64,000 nt of DNA, taken from assembly GCA_018266755.1 (NCBI GenBank), contig JAFDZW010000005.1, positions 1,563,963 through 1,627,962 of the forward strand, in the 5' to 3' direction. Below the pieces are notes generated by a model that saw nothing but the letters and a program-made list of their open reading frames with translations, was not told the origin of the DNA and made no database searches. A program made the position numbers and the translations under genes. Of this stretch, positions 53,605 to 62,003 are shown piece after piece. Every line of letters starts with the position of its first letter. Position 1 is the first letter of the stretch. The stretch is from Bacteroidota bacterium (GTDB lineage Bacteria; Bacteroidota; Ignavibacteria; Palsa-1295).

Positions 53605-54360
53605 TCAGCGCAAGCCCAGAATATTCACGATGAGTCCTTCGGGAGATTCGAACGACGCCATGACTGCTCCGCCATTCTTCCCGTCGTCCGAAAGGATCGG
53701 CTCGATCCCCTTGGCCCGGATCGCCTCGATCATCTCAGCCGCTGTGCGGCTTGCATAGGTGATCGACCGCTCGGTGTTCGGGTCTTGGTGAAGCCCGATC
53801 GTGAACGAACCGTTGCCGAGACGAACGACCCGGTGCGGTTGTTCTCCTCGATACGACTCGGCAAACCCGAAGAGCTTCCAAAATTTTGCCGCCGCATCGA
53901 CGTCCGTCACAGGCACAGAGAACTCCACGAATGCACCGCATGCAGGGTTCGCCGTCATTGGTGGTTGCTGCATGCTTCCCTGCGCCGACGGATGAATGAA
54001 GAGCATGACGCCGCCGGGAGCATGCACATCGATCTCCGATATTTGGCCATCTTCGCCTCGGAAGACGTTCACGCCGCTCTCGGTGGAAAGCAGGGTATCG
54101 ACATGACCGATATCATCGACGAAGAGCGCGAGTTGCGGCCCCTTCAGCTCATCGTCGAGCCGCATCAGCGCGGCAAAAACCTGCCCGTCGCCGAGGCGAA
54201 CGATGGAATGGACGGAGTCGAGCGTCGTAAACCCGAAGGTGTGCAGAAATTTCGCATACCCGGAAAAGTCACGAGCCGGCAGCAACAATCGCATCGAGCG
54301 GTGTTGCGCCATCGACGATGTTGCAACCAAGAGCGCGAGAAGGACCAGTGCGCGTCGCAT
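53605..54360 (-). CDS. Exported VOC (glyoxalase/dioxygenase-like) superfamily protein
   Basis: A 251-residue protein with a short signal peptide (MRRALVLLALLVATSSMAQ) and two vicinal-oxygen-chelate modules: the first around LLLPARDFSGYAKFLHTFGF, the second around FVEFSVPVTDVDAAAKFWKLFGF. It ends in SFESPEGLIVNILGL, the closing strand of the fold. VOC metal ligands are not clearly complete, so it may be a non-catalytic binding protein. It is translated right after yebC. Confidence 0.75.
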   Translation of the reverse strand: MRRALVLLALLVATSSMAQHRSMRLLLPARDFSGYAKFLHTFGFTTLDSVHSIVRLGDGQVFAALMRLDDELKGPQLALFVDDIGHVDTLLSTESGVNVFRGEDGQISEIDVHAPGGVMLFIHPSAQGSMQQPPMTANPACGAFVEFSVPVTDVDAAAKFWKLFGFAESYRGEQPHRVVRLGNGSFTIGLHQDPNTERSITYASRTAAEMIEAIRAKGIEPILSDDGKNGGAVMASFESPEGLIVNILGLR

Positions 54361-54364
54361 CCGG

Positions 54365-55072
54365 TTATGCTACGGTGTGATAGACTGCCTGTACGTCGTC
54401 ATCCTCTTCGATGCGCTCGATGAGGTCGAACACTTCGGTCGCTTGTTCTTCCGAAAGTTCTTTCGTGGTGGTGGCAAGTCGCTCGATCTTGGCTTCTGTG
54501 ACTGCGATGCTCTTTTCTTCGAGAGCCTTCTGCATCCCGGCAAAGTCGGCGAACGACGTATAGACGACCAACTCGTCGTCCTCGGCTTTGATGTCCTCGG
54601 CGCCGAAGTCGATCAACTCGAGCTCGAGCGCATCTCGGTCGACGCCTGCCGCCGGCAGACGAAAGACGCCTTTGCGTTCGAACATAAAGGCGAGCGCGCC
54701 GCTGGTGGCAAGCGCACCGCCAAACTTTGTAAAGTACGAGCGGATATTCGCAACAGTACGCGTCGGGTTATCGGTCGCCGTTTCGATAATAATCGCTACA
54801 CCGTGCGGACCGTACCCTTCGTACACTGCCTCCTCGAAGTTCTCCGCGTCTTTGCTCGATGCGCGCTTGATGGCACCTTCGACGCGGTCCTTCGGCATGT
54901 TCACGCCTTTGGCATTTTGAATCGCCGAGCGAAGACGAGGATTGCCGGCCGGATCGGGTCCGCCGAGGCGCACCGCGATCGCGATTTCCTTGCCGATCTT
55001 CGTGAACGCCTTGGACATCTTGTCCCAGCGCTTCATCTTGCGTACTTTTCGAAATTCGAATGCTCTGCCCAT
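54365..55072 (-). CDS. yebC: YebC/PmpR family protein
   Basis: A 235-residue YebC-family protein; members were described as DNA-binding regulators and more recently as translation factors that help ribosomes through proline runs. The N-terminus MGRAFEFRKVRKMKRWDKMSKAFTK and GGPDPAGNPRLRSAI, NMPKDRVEGAIKRA, YEGYGPHGVAIIIE are family blocks. It heads the yebC/VOC/AlkD-like run. The usual neighbour ruvC is not present. Confidence 0.93.
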   Translation of the reverse strand: MGRAFEFRKVRKMKRWDKMSKAFTKIGKEIAIAVRLGGPDPAGNPRLRSAIQNAKGVNMPKDRVEGAIKRASSKDAENFEEAVYEGYGPHGVAIIIETATDNPTRTVANIRSYFTKFGGALATSGALAFMFERKGVFRLPAAGVDRDALELELIDFGAEDIKAEDDELVVYTSFADFAGMQKALEEKSIAVTEAKIERLATTTKELSEEQATEVFDLIERIEEDDDVQAVYHTVA

Positions 55073-55141
55073 AATACGTAGGATTAACGGTCGAGGTAAA
55101 CACCGGGAGGGTCAATTTTGTCCACACCTCACGCAAGGCTT

Positions 55142-55405
55142 CTATCTGGGGTCAGGATCCGCTTCAATCTCGATCGTGACCACATCCCCGCCAATGAGCC
55201 CTGCGGTACGAACAGTTGCCTTGTGGACACCAAGGTACAGGATCCCACTGTAGGTAACAATGTTGGAGCGGAAGGGTGTTCCGTTGATCGTGCCGCGAAC
55301 ACGTAGGCGAGACGAACCTCCAAGTTGTGCACGAACGTCATCGGGTACAACGACCGCATGCCCGCCGTCGGGTTCTGCAAGCAAGGTCCCTTCAAACATG
55401 AGCAT
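55142..55405 (-). CDS. DUF1905 family protein
   Basis: An 87-residue stand-alone DUF1905 domain, a small beta-barrel of unknown function. The pattern is present throughout: MFEGTLLAEPDGG, AVVVPDDVRAQLGGSSRLRVRGTINGTPFR (split here for its VPDDVRAQLG core), YSGILYLGVHKATVRTAG, GDVVTIEIEADPDPR. The ATG at 55405 overlaps the MetH stop by one base (TGATG), so the two are translationally coupled in place of the missing cobalamin half of MetH. Confidence 0.85.
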   Translation of the reverse strand: MLMFEGTLLAEPDGGHAVVVPDDVRAQLGGSSRLRVRGTINGTPFRSNIVTYSGILYLGVHKATVRTAGLIGGDVVTIEIEADPDPR

Positions 55406-57231
55406 CACGCCGCCTTCGGCACCATCTCCCACTTGCGTTCGTCGAAGATGATCTGGCGGGCTAGGTCGCGGCCCTTCTCGTCGATCTTGTGCAACGGCAT
55501 GATCTTGCCCGAGTGAACGATGGCCATGTCGAGCCCCGCTTCGATCGCGTAGTGCAGGAAGACAGAGTTCAGGACGTGCCGTGCATGCGGGTTCAGGCCG
55601 AATGAGATATTCGAGACGCCGAGGATCGTCTTGACCTTCGGATGCTTGGCTTTGAGCATACGAATCGCCTCGATGGTCTCGATACCTGCTGTACGGAATT
55701 CTTCATCGCCCGAACCGAGCGTGAACGTGAGCGTATCGAAGATCAGATCTTCTTCGCGCATGCCGTATTTGTGTACCGAGAGCTCGATAATGCGCTCGGC
55801 GACTTCTACCTTACGCTCGCGCGTCTTTGTCATTCCCTGTTCGTCGATCGTCAGTGCGATCACCGCAGCGCCGTAGCGTTTACAGAGCGGGAGGATATGC
55901 GCCATGCGCTCCTCGCCGTCTTCGAGATTGATCGAGTTAATAATCGCGCGGCCCGCGTAATGTTTCAGCGCTTCTTCGATGACGGGGTACTCCGTCGAGT
56001 CGATCACAAGCGGCAGTGTGACCTGCGTATTGAAGAGCTTCATCGTCTCGCGCATATCGCGAACTTCGTCGCGACCGACGTACGCGACACAGAGATCGAG
56101 CATATGCGCACCTTCTTTCACTTGTTCTTTCGCAACGCCGACGGCGCCTTCGTAGTCTTCGGCGAGGATCAGCTCTTTGAATTTCTTCGAGCCGTTGGTA
56201 TTGCAGCGCTCGCCGACAATCACGGGTGCGGGTTGCTGCTCGAACGGTGCGGAGGAATAGATCGACGCCGCTGCAGGGGTCCACGTGACGGCACGCGCCG
56301 CCGTATGAATACTCTCGGAAAGACTCGCGACGGAGCGAATGTGCTCCTTCGTCGTGCCGCAGCATCCGCCGATCACCGAGACGCCGAGATCGCCGACAAA
56401 ATGCGACATCCATTTCTTCATTTCATCCGGCGTCAGATGGTAGTGCGCGACGCCGCCGATATTCTCCGGCAATCCGGCATTCGGCATGCAAAAGATCGGC
56501 TTGACGGAGTTCTGTGTGAGGTAGCGCACATTTTCTTCCATCTCCTTCGGACCTGTCGCGCAGTTCATGCCGATGAGCGAGATGATGTCGTACGGCTCAA
56601 GCGCGGTGAGCGCCGCCGCGATCTCGGTACCCATGAGCATCGTGCCCATCGTCTCAATGGTTACGGAGGTCACGACAGGAAGTTGGATTTTCCGCTCGGC
56701 GAATACATCCATCGTTGCAGCAAGCGCGCACTTCACCTGCAACAGGTCTTGCGACGTCTCGATGCACAACAGATCCACTCCGCCATCGACGAGCCCGAGG
56801 ATCTGTGTGTAGAACGTATCGCGCATCGCATCGAACGTGATGTGCCCGAGCGACGGCAGCTTTGTCGTGGGTCCGACAGAACCCGCAACGAATCGGGGCT
56901 TTGCAGCCGTTGAATAGTCTGTCGCGACTTTCTTCGCAAGTTCGGCGGCTTCTTTCGAGAGATCGTATGCAAGATGCCCGAGGTCGTACTCGGCGAGCAC
57001 GATCGATGCCGAACCGAACGTATCGGTCTCGATCACGTCGGCACCGGCCTCGAGATAATCTTTATGGACGAGCGCAACCGCATCGGGCTTCGAGCGCACG
57101 AGGTATTCGTTACAGCCGGCAAGGTGCTCGCCGCCGAAATCGTCGGGTGTAAGCCCCTGCCCCTGAAGGTGCGTGCCCGTCGCTCCGTCAAAGACGACCG
57201 GCCGCTCGCGGATGAGTTCGAGAAATGTCAT
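55405..57231 (-). CDS. metH: Methionine synthase N-terminal half (homocysteine and folate domains only)
   Basis: A 608-residue protein with the homocysteine-binding domain (about 1-310; zinc ligands Cys224, Cys290, Cys291 in NCATGPKE and GGCCGTTKEH) and the pterin-binding domain (about 335-600; VGERCNTNGSKKFKELI, FDTLTFTLGSGDEEFR, SNISFGLNPHARHVLN). It ends shortly after IIFDERKW. The cobalamin-binding and reactivation domains of full MetH (about 1200 residues) are absent and not encoded next door. It is either a split enzyme or truncated by rearrangement. Confidence 0.9.
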   Translation of the reverse strand: MTFLELIRERPVVFDGATGTHLQGQGLTPDDFGGEHLAGCNEYLVRSKPDAVALVHKDYLEAGADVIETDTFGSASIVLAEYDLGHLAYDLSKEAAELAKKVATDYSTAAKPRFVAGSVGPTTKLPSLGHITFDAMRDTFYTQILGLVDGGVDLLCIETSQDLLQVKCALAATMDVFAERKIQLPVVTSVTIETMGTMLMGTEIAAALTALEPYDIISLIGMNCATGPKEMEENVRYLTQNSVKPIFCMPNAGLPENIGGVAHYHLTPDEMKKWMSHFVGDLGVSVIGGCCGTTKEHIRSVASLSESIHTAARAVTWTPAAASIYSSAPFEQQPAPVIVGERCNTNGSKKFKELILAEDYEGAVGVAKEQVKEGAHMLDLCVAYVGRDEVRDMRETMKLFNTQVTLPLVIDSTEYPVIEEALKHYAGRAIINSINLEDGEERMAHILPLCKRYGAAVIALTIDEQGMTKTRERKVEVAERIIELSVHKYGMREEDLIFDTLTFTLGSGDEEFRTAGIETIEAIRMLKAKHPKVKTILGVSNISFGLNPHARHVLNSVFLHYAIEAGLDMAIVHSGKIMPLHKIDEKGRDLARQIIFDERKWEMVPKAA

Positions 57232-57508
57232 GTGGTAGTATAGAACGATGGAATCGGCTGCAAGTTCAATGCACTGCCTGTATAACAAATCTGCATTCCC
57301 GTTGTCAGGTGTTAATAGTGCTCAGTTTGAACGGTTACACAGACGTCATTCTGAGCGAAGCGAAGAATCCCTCGATGAAACGCAGTGAGGCCCCGCCGCA
57401 GAGATTCTTCGCGTTGATCAGAATGACCTTGCAATACTAATACACTCAAAACGGAGCCATTACGCAGAGGTTCGCAACCGATCATCCATGAGTTGAGTTA
57501 CGATATGC
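57232..57508. other. Divergent metH / NTF2-like intergenic region
   Basis: 277 bases whose centre is palindromic repeat copy 5 (57345-57427). No other gene, RNA or clear riboswitch was seen; in particular no cobalamin riboswitch signature was recognised upstream of metH. Confidence 0.5.
57345..57427. repeat. Palindromic repeat, family A copy 5
   Basis: Left arm GTCATTCTGAGCGAAGCGAA is intact; the right arm (57400-57427) has several mismatches (GCGTTGATCAGAATGAC). The core CGATGAAACGCAGTGAGGCC has the same orientation as copy 3. Confidence 0.88.
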
Positions 57509-57913
57509 ATGAGTCTCAAGATCGCCGAACAATTCGCATCCTCTATCGATGCATGTCGTTTCAACGAAGCAGGAATGTTACTTGCCGAGAACTGCACCTA
57601 CCGCTACAACGAAGGCAACTATCAAGGCCGCACCCATGTCATTGCGCTCTACGACCGGAATACGAAGTTCATGCAGCAGACATTCGACGAGGTGAGTTTC
57701 TCCTCCACAGTAGAACAACTGCAAGATGGCACTTTCAAACTGAACTTCATAGATTCGATCCGCCATAAACACGGGCGTCATGAGTCCAGATCGTACGAGG
57801 TGATTTCCATCGAGCATGGGATGATCGTATCGATCGAGCACTTCGATATTCCCGGCGAAGCGGAAGCGATGCGCACATTTTATACTCGGATGCGTTCGAT
57901 GAGCACACCTTGA
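57509..57913 (+). CDS. NTF2/SnoaL-like small protein
   Basis: A 134-residue single-domain protein of the nuclear transport factor 2-like superfamily: an N-terminal helix (LKIAEQFASSIDACRFNEAGMLL), the typical CTYRYNEGNYQGRTHVIALY loop, then strands ending in HGMIVSIEHFDIPGE. Members are diverse ketosteroid-isomerase-like enzymes or ligand binders, and the ligand cannot be told. The start ATG at 57509 has no clear Shine-Dalgarno. Confidence 0.75.
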   Translation: MSLKIAEQFASSIDACRFNEAGMLLAENCTYRYNEGNYQGRTHVIALYDRNTKFMQQTFDEVSFSSTVEQLQDGTFKLNFIDSIRHKHGRHESRSYEVISIEHGMIVSIEHFDIPGEAEAMRTFYTRMRSMSTP

Positions 57914-58020
57914 GTGCATCAGGACACCTCAGCCTGAAATAGAGTACCGTTTAGAGTAACGCCTTCTCCAAGCCTCCCGGTAGTTTTGCCTTGGAACATT
58001 CACCCATTCCATTTCAGACC

Positions 58021-58161
58021 ATGACATTTCTTCGTTCTATTGCTTTCGTGATAGCCGCTTGCATCGCGGTGGCGCTCGTCTCGTGCAAATCGAGTACCGA
58101 TTCAACTCCGACATCGACGTATTCGATCGTCACACCATCCACCGCCGGCCCGCACGGCTGA
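58021..58161 (+). CDS. Small lipoprotein, 46 aa
   Basis: ATG at 58021, TGA at 58159-58161. The signal MTFLRSIAFVIAACIAVALVSC has a lipobox (ALVSC) with the acylated Cys at about 22, followed by a short Ser/Thr/Pro-rich tail (KSSTDSTPTSTYSIV) that would hold the lipid anchor at the surface. No family was recognised. It is directly followed by a fragment of a LuxR-type gene. Confidence 0.6.
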   Translation: MTFLRSIAFVIAACIAVALVSCKSSTDSTPTSTYSIVTPSTAGPHG

Positions 58162-58268
58162 CCTGTCTGTCCGAGCGCAACATCGAAAACCACCGGTATC
58201 GGATCCGTAAAAAATTCGATATCCCGAAGGAAACCAGCATCATCGAGTTTCTGACAGCGCTCGAATAA
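58162..58268 (+). pseudogene. 3' fragment of a LuxR-type HTH regulator
   Basis: The last 35 codons before the stop at 58266-58268 read CLSERNIENHRYRIRKKFD, then IPKETSIIEFLTAL. This is the recognition helix and C-terminal end of LuxR/NarL-type HTH domains (the NIENHRYRIRKKF pattern). The preceding helices and the rest of the protein are missing; what precedes is the small lipoprotein gene in another frame. It is therefore a truncated remnant. Confidence 0.6.
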
Positions 58269-58271
58269 CGG

Positions 58272-60914
58272 TTACCGCGAAAGCACGATCACCTTTTTCG
58301 TCACCGACCATCCCTTGCCAGTCACAACCAGTTCGTAGGTACCTGGTGTAAACACAGTACCGTTCGGACTGAATAGATTTTCCCCGGCAAATGCGTGATC
58401 GTTGCTCTGATAGACAATCGCTCCGGTCACCGTGGAGATCGTCGAATGGATATCCGTATCGGTCGGTGAATAGACATTCCAGCGAATACTACCTTGCGTA
58501 GGATTGGAGACGACATCGACGGCAATCTGCCGAAGCGACTCTGCGGGCTTCGAGTAGTCGATGATCGGCTCTAGTATAATATCGGCTGCGCGGAATGGAT
58601 CTGAGACGCTGATCACGAGTTGGTGCGCTATTGAATCAAGTGCCCAACCGGTTTGTGTGCGGTCATAGACATCCGACAAAGACATTGTGTCGAGTGCAAC
58701 CCCATCGTACAGTACCCGAGCGATCCCTCGGTCGAGGCAGTGAACGATAAAAAAACCGTGACGAGGTCGAACAGCATACTCTCCTTCCTGCGCCCCGACC
58801 GTGATATGTTCGGCATCTCGGCTGTAAGTATGCCGATAGGGAATCTTCGCATACTCGCCGTGCTCGTAGTTATAGCTTGTGAAGTCATCCTCGTAGTATG
58901 AGGTCGTATCGGATGCACCACTATAGACATGGAAGCGGATATCACGGTACGACTCGCTGTCGAGCGAGAATCGCCCTGGAATTTGTTCGGGGATAATCGC
59001 ACCACGTTTGATGAGAATCGGAACACGATCAAGCGGGGCATCCAACGTTGCATCGGCACTGCCGGCAACGAGACTATCGGTATAGTAATTTACCCAAGTC
59101 CCGGGCGGAACATGGAATGTGATCGATCGGGCAAGCGAATCGACAACCGGCGCGACAATCATGCTCGGTCCGTAGAGCTCCGCTTTGTTCTCGTAATGCG
59201 AAATAAAATCCGTCGGGTAGTCGAATACATACGGACGAACCGGCGGGATACCGTCATCGACGAACGTCCGAAACAGGCCGTAGGTATATGGCAAGAAAGT
59301 ATAGCGAAGTTTGATTATCTCGCGGCTGACTCGTTCTGCTTCAGTGCCATAGAGCCAGGGCTCGCGTTCGCGGCCGATGCAGCCATGGATGCGGAAGAAC
59401 GGCACGAACGCACCAAGCTCCATCCAGCGGATGTATCGCTCGGCAACGCCGACACTCGAATCGGGATATCCCCAGAAGCCGCCGATGTCCATGCTCCACC
59501 AACCGAGCCCAAGCAACGCAGAGTTGAGTACCCCTTGTTTTTGAAACTGCAATGTTGTAAAGTCGGACTGGATATCCCCCGTCCACATGCCATAGGCAAA
59601 CTTGTTGACTCCGACTGAATAATTCCTGTTCAGCGAGAACACACGATAGTTGTTATACGACCGTTGTCCGTCGTATTGCGCCTTCTGCATATTCGGACAA
59701 TACAACGAGCGGTGGTACCCGACTTCGTCGTTCCAGAGCGCCTTTAGCCCACGCTTAAACGGATCGCGACTGCTATCGACAAGCGATTGCCAGTACCACT
59801 GTCGGACCTTCGGATTATAAAAATCGAGTAGTGCGACTCGTTGAAAACTTACATAGTCATAAAACGCCGAATCGGGCAGAAAATACTTGTGTGTTACCGC
59901 ATACTGGCCTTCGGGCTGATCGACGTGAATACGAGGTTTGCGAATACCCATCAGTGAGATACCGAGCTTCTGCATCGAATCGGCAAACACACCGGATTCG
60001 GCATCGGGGAAAGCCGTCGGATTCCATCGAAACTCGCCCCATGGCTGTCCCCAGTCCATCCACTCGTAGTCGAACGCGAATGCGTCGACTCCGATATTTC
60101 GAGAACGGTATTGGTGCGCAAGATCGTAGTCGTCCTTCTGATCCTGCCCCCACTTACTATGCAGAAACCCGAGCGACCACAACGGCGGCATCGTAGGCTT
60201 GCCGAGAATATCCGCAAACGAACGAAAAATCTGCCAAGGGGTGCCGAATGTCATATAGAGATGATTATCTCTGCGACGACTATTTGTCTTGTCATAATAG
60301 AAGTTGCCTGTCCAGCCAGTGGCGTTCGCACCACCGTCATCCACGTCAGCGACAATCCCATATCCATCGGTCGTCCAGAGAAGCAGACCACTTGCTTTGC
60401 CGTAGTCACCGGTAAACACCCACGCCGGCCAGTCGCCGCGGGCCAAACCCCACGTCCGGTTATCGAGTCCGTAGTAATCGGCATGTTGCAGGATCTGCGC
60501 ATAACAGCCATTGCTGCGGAAGCCGGTATCCGGATATGTTGCGAATACGATGCGATCATTCGCATCGCGCACAGTGATTGCAAACGGTGAGGTTGTTGCC
60601 TCGATACTGTACGCTCCGCCGCGAATGTGCAAGCCGTTTGCATCGGAGTCGACGCGAGTAAAAACACCGGACGGGTGATAGTTCGGATCGAAAATGATCG
60701 TCGCCGTGTCAAGGTTATTGGCAAGCCGATAGGACATTTCGAATGTTCGATCGTCGGCAGCGACAAACACGATCGTATCGCGTCCGTGCATTAATCGTGC
60801 CGAGTGTTGGGCATACGCCTTGGAAACGAGCAGGACAATGGCAATACATGCGAGCACACTGGGAACAGACCGGAAGTTCGGGGGGCGAAATGTGCGGGAG
60901 TTATGTAATAGCAT
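58272..60914 (-). CDS. Glycoside hydrolase family 31 protein with type IX sorting domain
   Basis: An 880-residue exported GH31 enzyme, probably an alpha-glucosidase/alpha-xylosidase type. Signal peptide to about 36, N-terminal beta domain, then the barrel with DAFAFDYEWMDWGQPWGEF (substrate site), LKALWNDEVGYHRS (candidate nucleophile Asp) and GMWTGDIQSDF (acid/base Asp). SMDIGGFWGYPDSSV follows. The C-terminus (NPTQGSIRWNVYSPTDTD, then FTPGTYELVVTGKGWSVTKKV) is a type IX sorting domain, so the enzyme is PorU/PorV cargo. The polysaccharide target is unknown. Confidence 0.88.
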   Translation of the reverse strand: MLLHNSRTFRPPNFRSVPSVLACIAIVLLVSKAYAQHSARLMHGRDTIVFVAADDRTFEMSYRLANNLDTATIIFDPNYHPSGVFTRVDSDANGLHIRGGAYSIEATTSPFAITVRDANDRIVFATYPDTGFRSNGCYAQILQHADYYGLDNRTWGLARGDWPAWVFTGDYGKASGLLLWTTDGYGIVADVDDGGANATGWTGNFYYDKTNSRRRDNHLYMTFGTPWQIFRSFADILGKPTMPPLWSLGFLHSKWGQDQKDDYDLAHQYRSRNIGVDAFAFDYEWMDWGQPWGEFRWNPTAFPDAESGVFADSMQKLGISLMGIRKPRIHVDQPEGQYAVTHKYFLPDSAFYDYVSFQRVALLDFYNPKVRQWYWQSLVDSSRDPFKRGLKALWNDEVGYHRSLYCPNMQKAQYDGQRSYNNYRVFSLNRNYSVGVNKFAYGMWTGDIQSDFTTLQFQKQGVLNSALLGLGWWSMDIGGFWGYPDSSVGVAERYIRWMELGAFVPFFRIHGCIGREREPWLYGTEAERVSREIIKLRYTFLPYTYGLFRTFVDDGIPPVRPYVFDYPTDFISHYENKAELYGPSMIVAPVVDSLARSITFHVPPGTWVNYYTDSLVAGSADATLDAPLDRVPILIKRGAIIPEQIPGRFSLDSESYRDIRFHVYSGASDTTSYYEDDFTSYNYEHGEYAKIPYRHTYSRDAEHITVGAQEGEYAVRPRHGFFIVHCLDRGIARVLYDGVALDTMSLSDVYDRTQTGWALDSIAHQLVISVSDPFRAADIILEPIIDYSKPAESLRQIAVDVVSNPTQGSIRWNVYSPTDTDIHSTISTVTGAIVYQSNDHAFAGENLFSPNGTVFTPGTYELVVTGKGWSVTKKVIVLSR

Positions 60915-60973
60915 AGGAAATAGTCAGATCACCACTGTCGTATCCGCCGGAAACGACCGCAAGACGATGGATA

Positions 60974-60981
60974 CAAATATA
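60974..60981 (-). promoter_or_regulatory. Bacteroidota-type -7 element for the GH31 gene
   Basis: On the minus strand TATATTTG fits the Bacteroidota consensus TAnnTTTG, about 60 bases before the GH31 ATG. The matching -33 TTTG is not clear. Confidence 0.35.
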
Positions 60982-61044
60982 CTACTGTGTTTCCTGCTGT
61001 CAGCGTCCTGACCAGGGCAATTCTGCGTTCACTACGACCGATCG

Positions 61045-61911
61045 TTATTTCTTCGGCTCGGAGGTGATCGTAAAATTACTGGTGATCTTCATCGGCGACT
61101 CCGTGCCCGTCCCCTGCTCTTTGACCTTCATATTCATCTCCATCTGCATGGTTGCATTGGACGTCCAACCTGTTTTGAGCGACACGGTATAGCTGCCATT
61201 CATCGTCGCATCGAGCGAACCTTCGGCAATGAGCCCGACAATATGCGATTCGAATCCGATCTCCGCAGTTGTCGTGCCGACCGATTTGAGTGTGTAGGTC
61301 ACATCCGTAGTCAGATCCTGGCCGCCCTCGTTCTTCACCGTCTTCGCATGCCACGAGTCGCCGATGGAAACCGGGTGGTCCGGAAATACGACCGCATATT
61401 GATTATTCTCGGAGTTGCCGGCAAAATCGCTGACCTGATACTTTGCAATCACCGAGTCGAGGTCCGTCGAGACCTGTGCTCCGTATTTATCGTATTCACT
61501 GTTATAGCTTACCCCGATCAGCTTCGTGAGTCTCGGAGCAATTTCCTCGGCTGCATCGCCTTTGTTCTTCGAAGGGTCTTTGGTATCGACGATGGTTTCG
61601 ATCTGCTGCCCACCGGCATCGACGTTCTGCGTGATTGCAAGACGGTCGTATTTCGTCGTCAGGACCTGATTACCGTCTTTCTTCGCTTCTTTTACCTTCA
61701 TACTCATACCGAAGACCATGTGTTGGTCGATCTTGACGTCGATCCCGCTGCTGGTACCGTTGATCTTTTGTGTCATGTCCGTCAGGATCGTGTATGCAGC
61801 GCCTTTGGGCATGTGCATCTCTAACGTGATCGGCGTCGACGATTGAGCGAACGAGGGTACTACGAATGCGAGTGAAAGAACGAGTGCTGCGAGCGTGCGG
61901 GTAAACTTCAT
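61045..61911 (-). CDS. DUF6263-like exported protein
   Basis: A 288-residue protein with a signal peptide (MKFTRTLAALVLSLAFVVPSFAQ). The mature part is beta-rich with repeated amphipathic strands (MVFGMSMKVKEAKKDGNQ, VSIGDSWHAKTVKNEGG, GYTLKSVGTT-like) and a final VKEQGTGTESPMKITS, typical of DUF6263 proteins, which look like periplasmic lipid- or ligand-binding folds. I use the ATG at 61911, because a TAnnTTTG element at 61935-61942 would place the transcript start near 61929. Confidence 0.72.
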   Translation of the reverse strand: MKFTRTLAALVLSLAFVVPSFAQSSTPITLEMHMPKGAAYTILTDMTQKINGTSSGIDVKIDQHMVFGMSMKVKEAKKDGNQVLTTKYDRLAITQNVDAGGQQIETIVDTKDPSKNKGDAAEEIAPRLTKLIGVSYNSEYDKYGAQVSTDLDSVIAKYQVSDFAGNSENNQYAVVFPDHPVSIGDSWHAKTVKNEGGQDLTTDVTYTLKSVGTTTAEIGFESHIVGLIAEGSLDATMNGSYTVSLKTGWTSNATMQMEMNMKVKEQGTGTESPMKITSNFTITSEPKK

Positions 61912-61934
61912 CGATGGGTTCATTATTGATTGCA

Positions 61935-61942
61935 CAAAGATA
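61935..61942 (-). promoter_or_regulatory. Bacteroidota-type -7 element for the DUF6263-like gene
   Basis: On the minus strand TATCTTTG is an exact TAnnTTTG match 24 bases before the ATG at 61911. It favours that start over the upstream ATG at 61923. Confidence 0.4.
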
Positions 61943-62003
61943 CATGGGTTCGATGTTATGGTAACGAATTCCGCGCTACTACTTTGCCGGAAACAACCGA
62001 TCC

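Noticed and set aside
55642-56913. 423-codon plus-strand frame
   Set aside because: Antisense to metH, whose zinc and pterin motifs are unmistakable.
57232-57508. Cobalamin or SAM riboswitch ahead of metH
   Set aside because: The region is taken up by a palindromic repeat, and no B12-box or SAM-aptamer pattern was visible.
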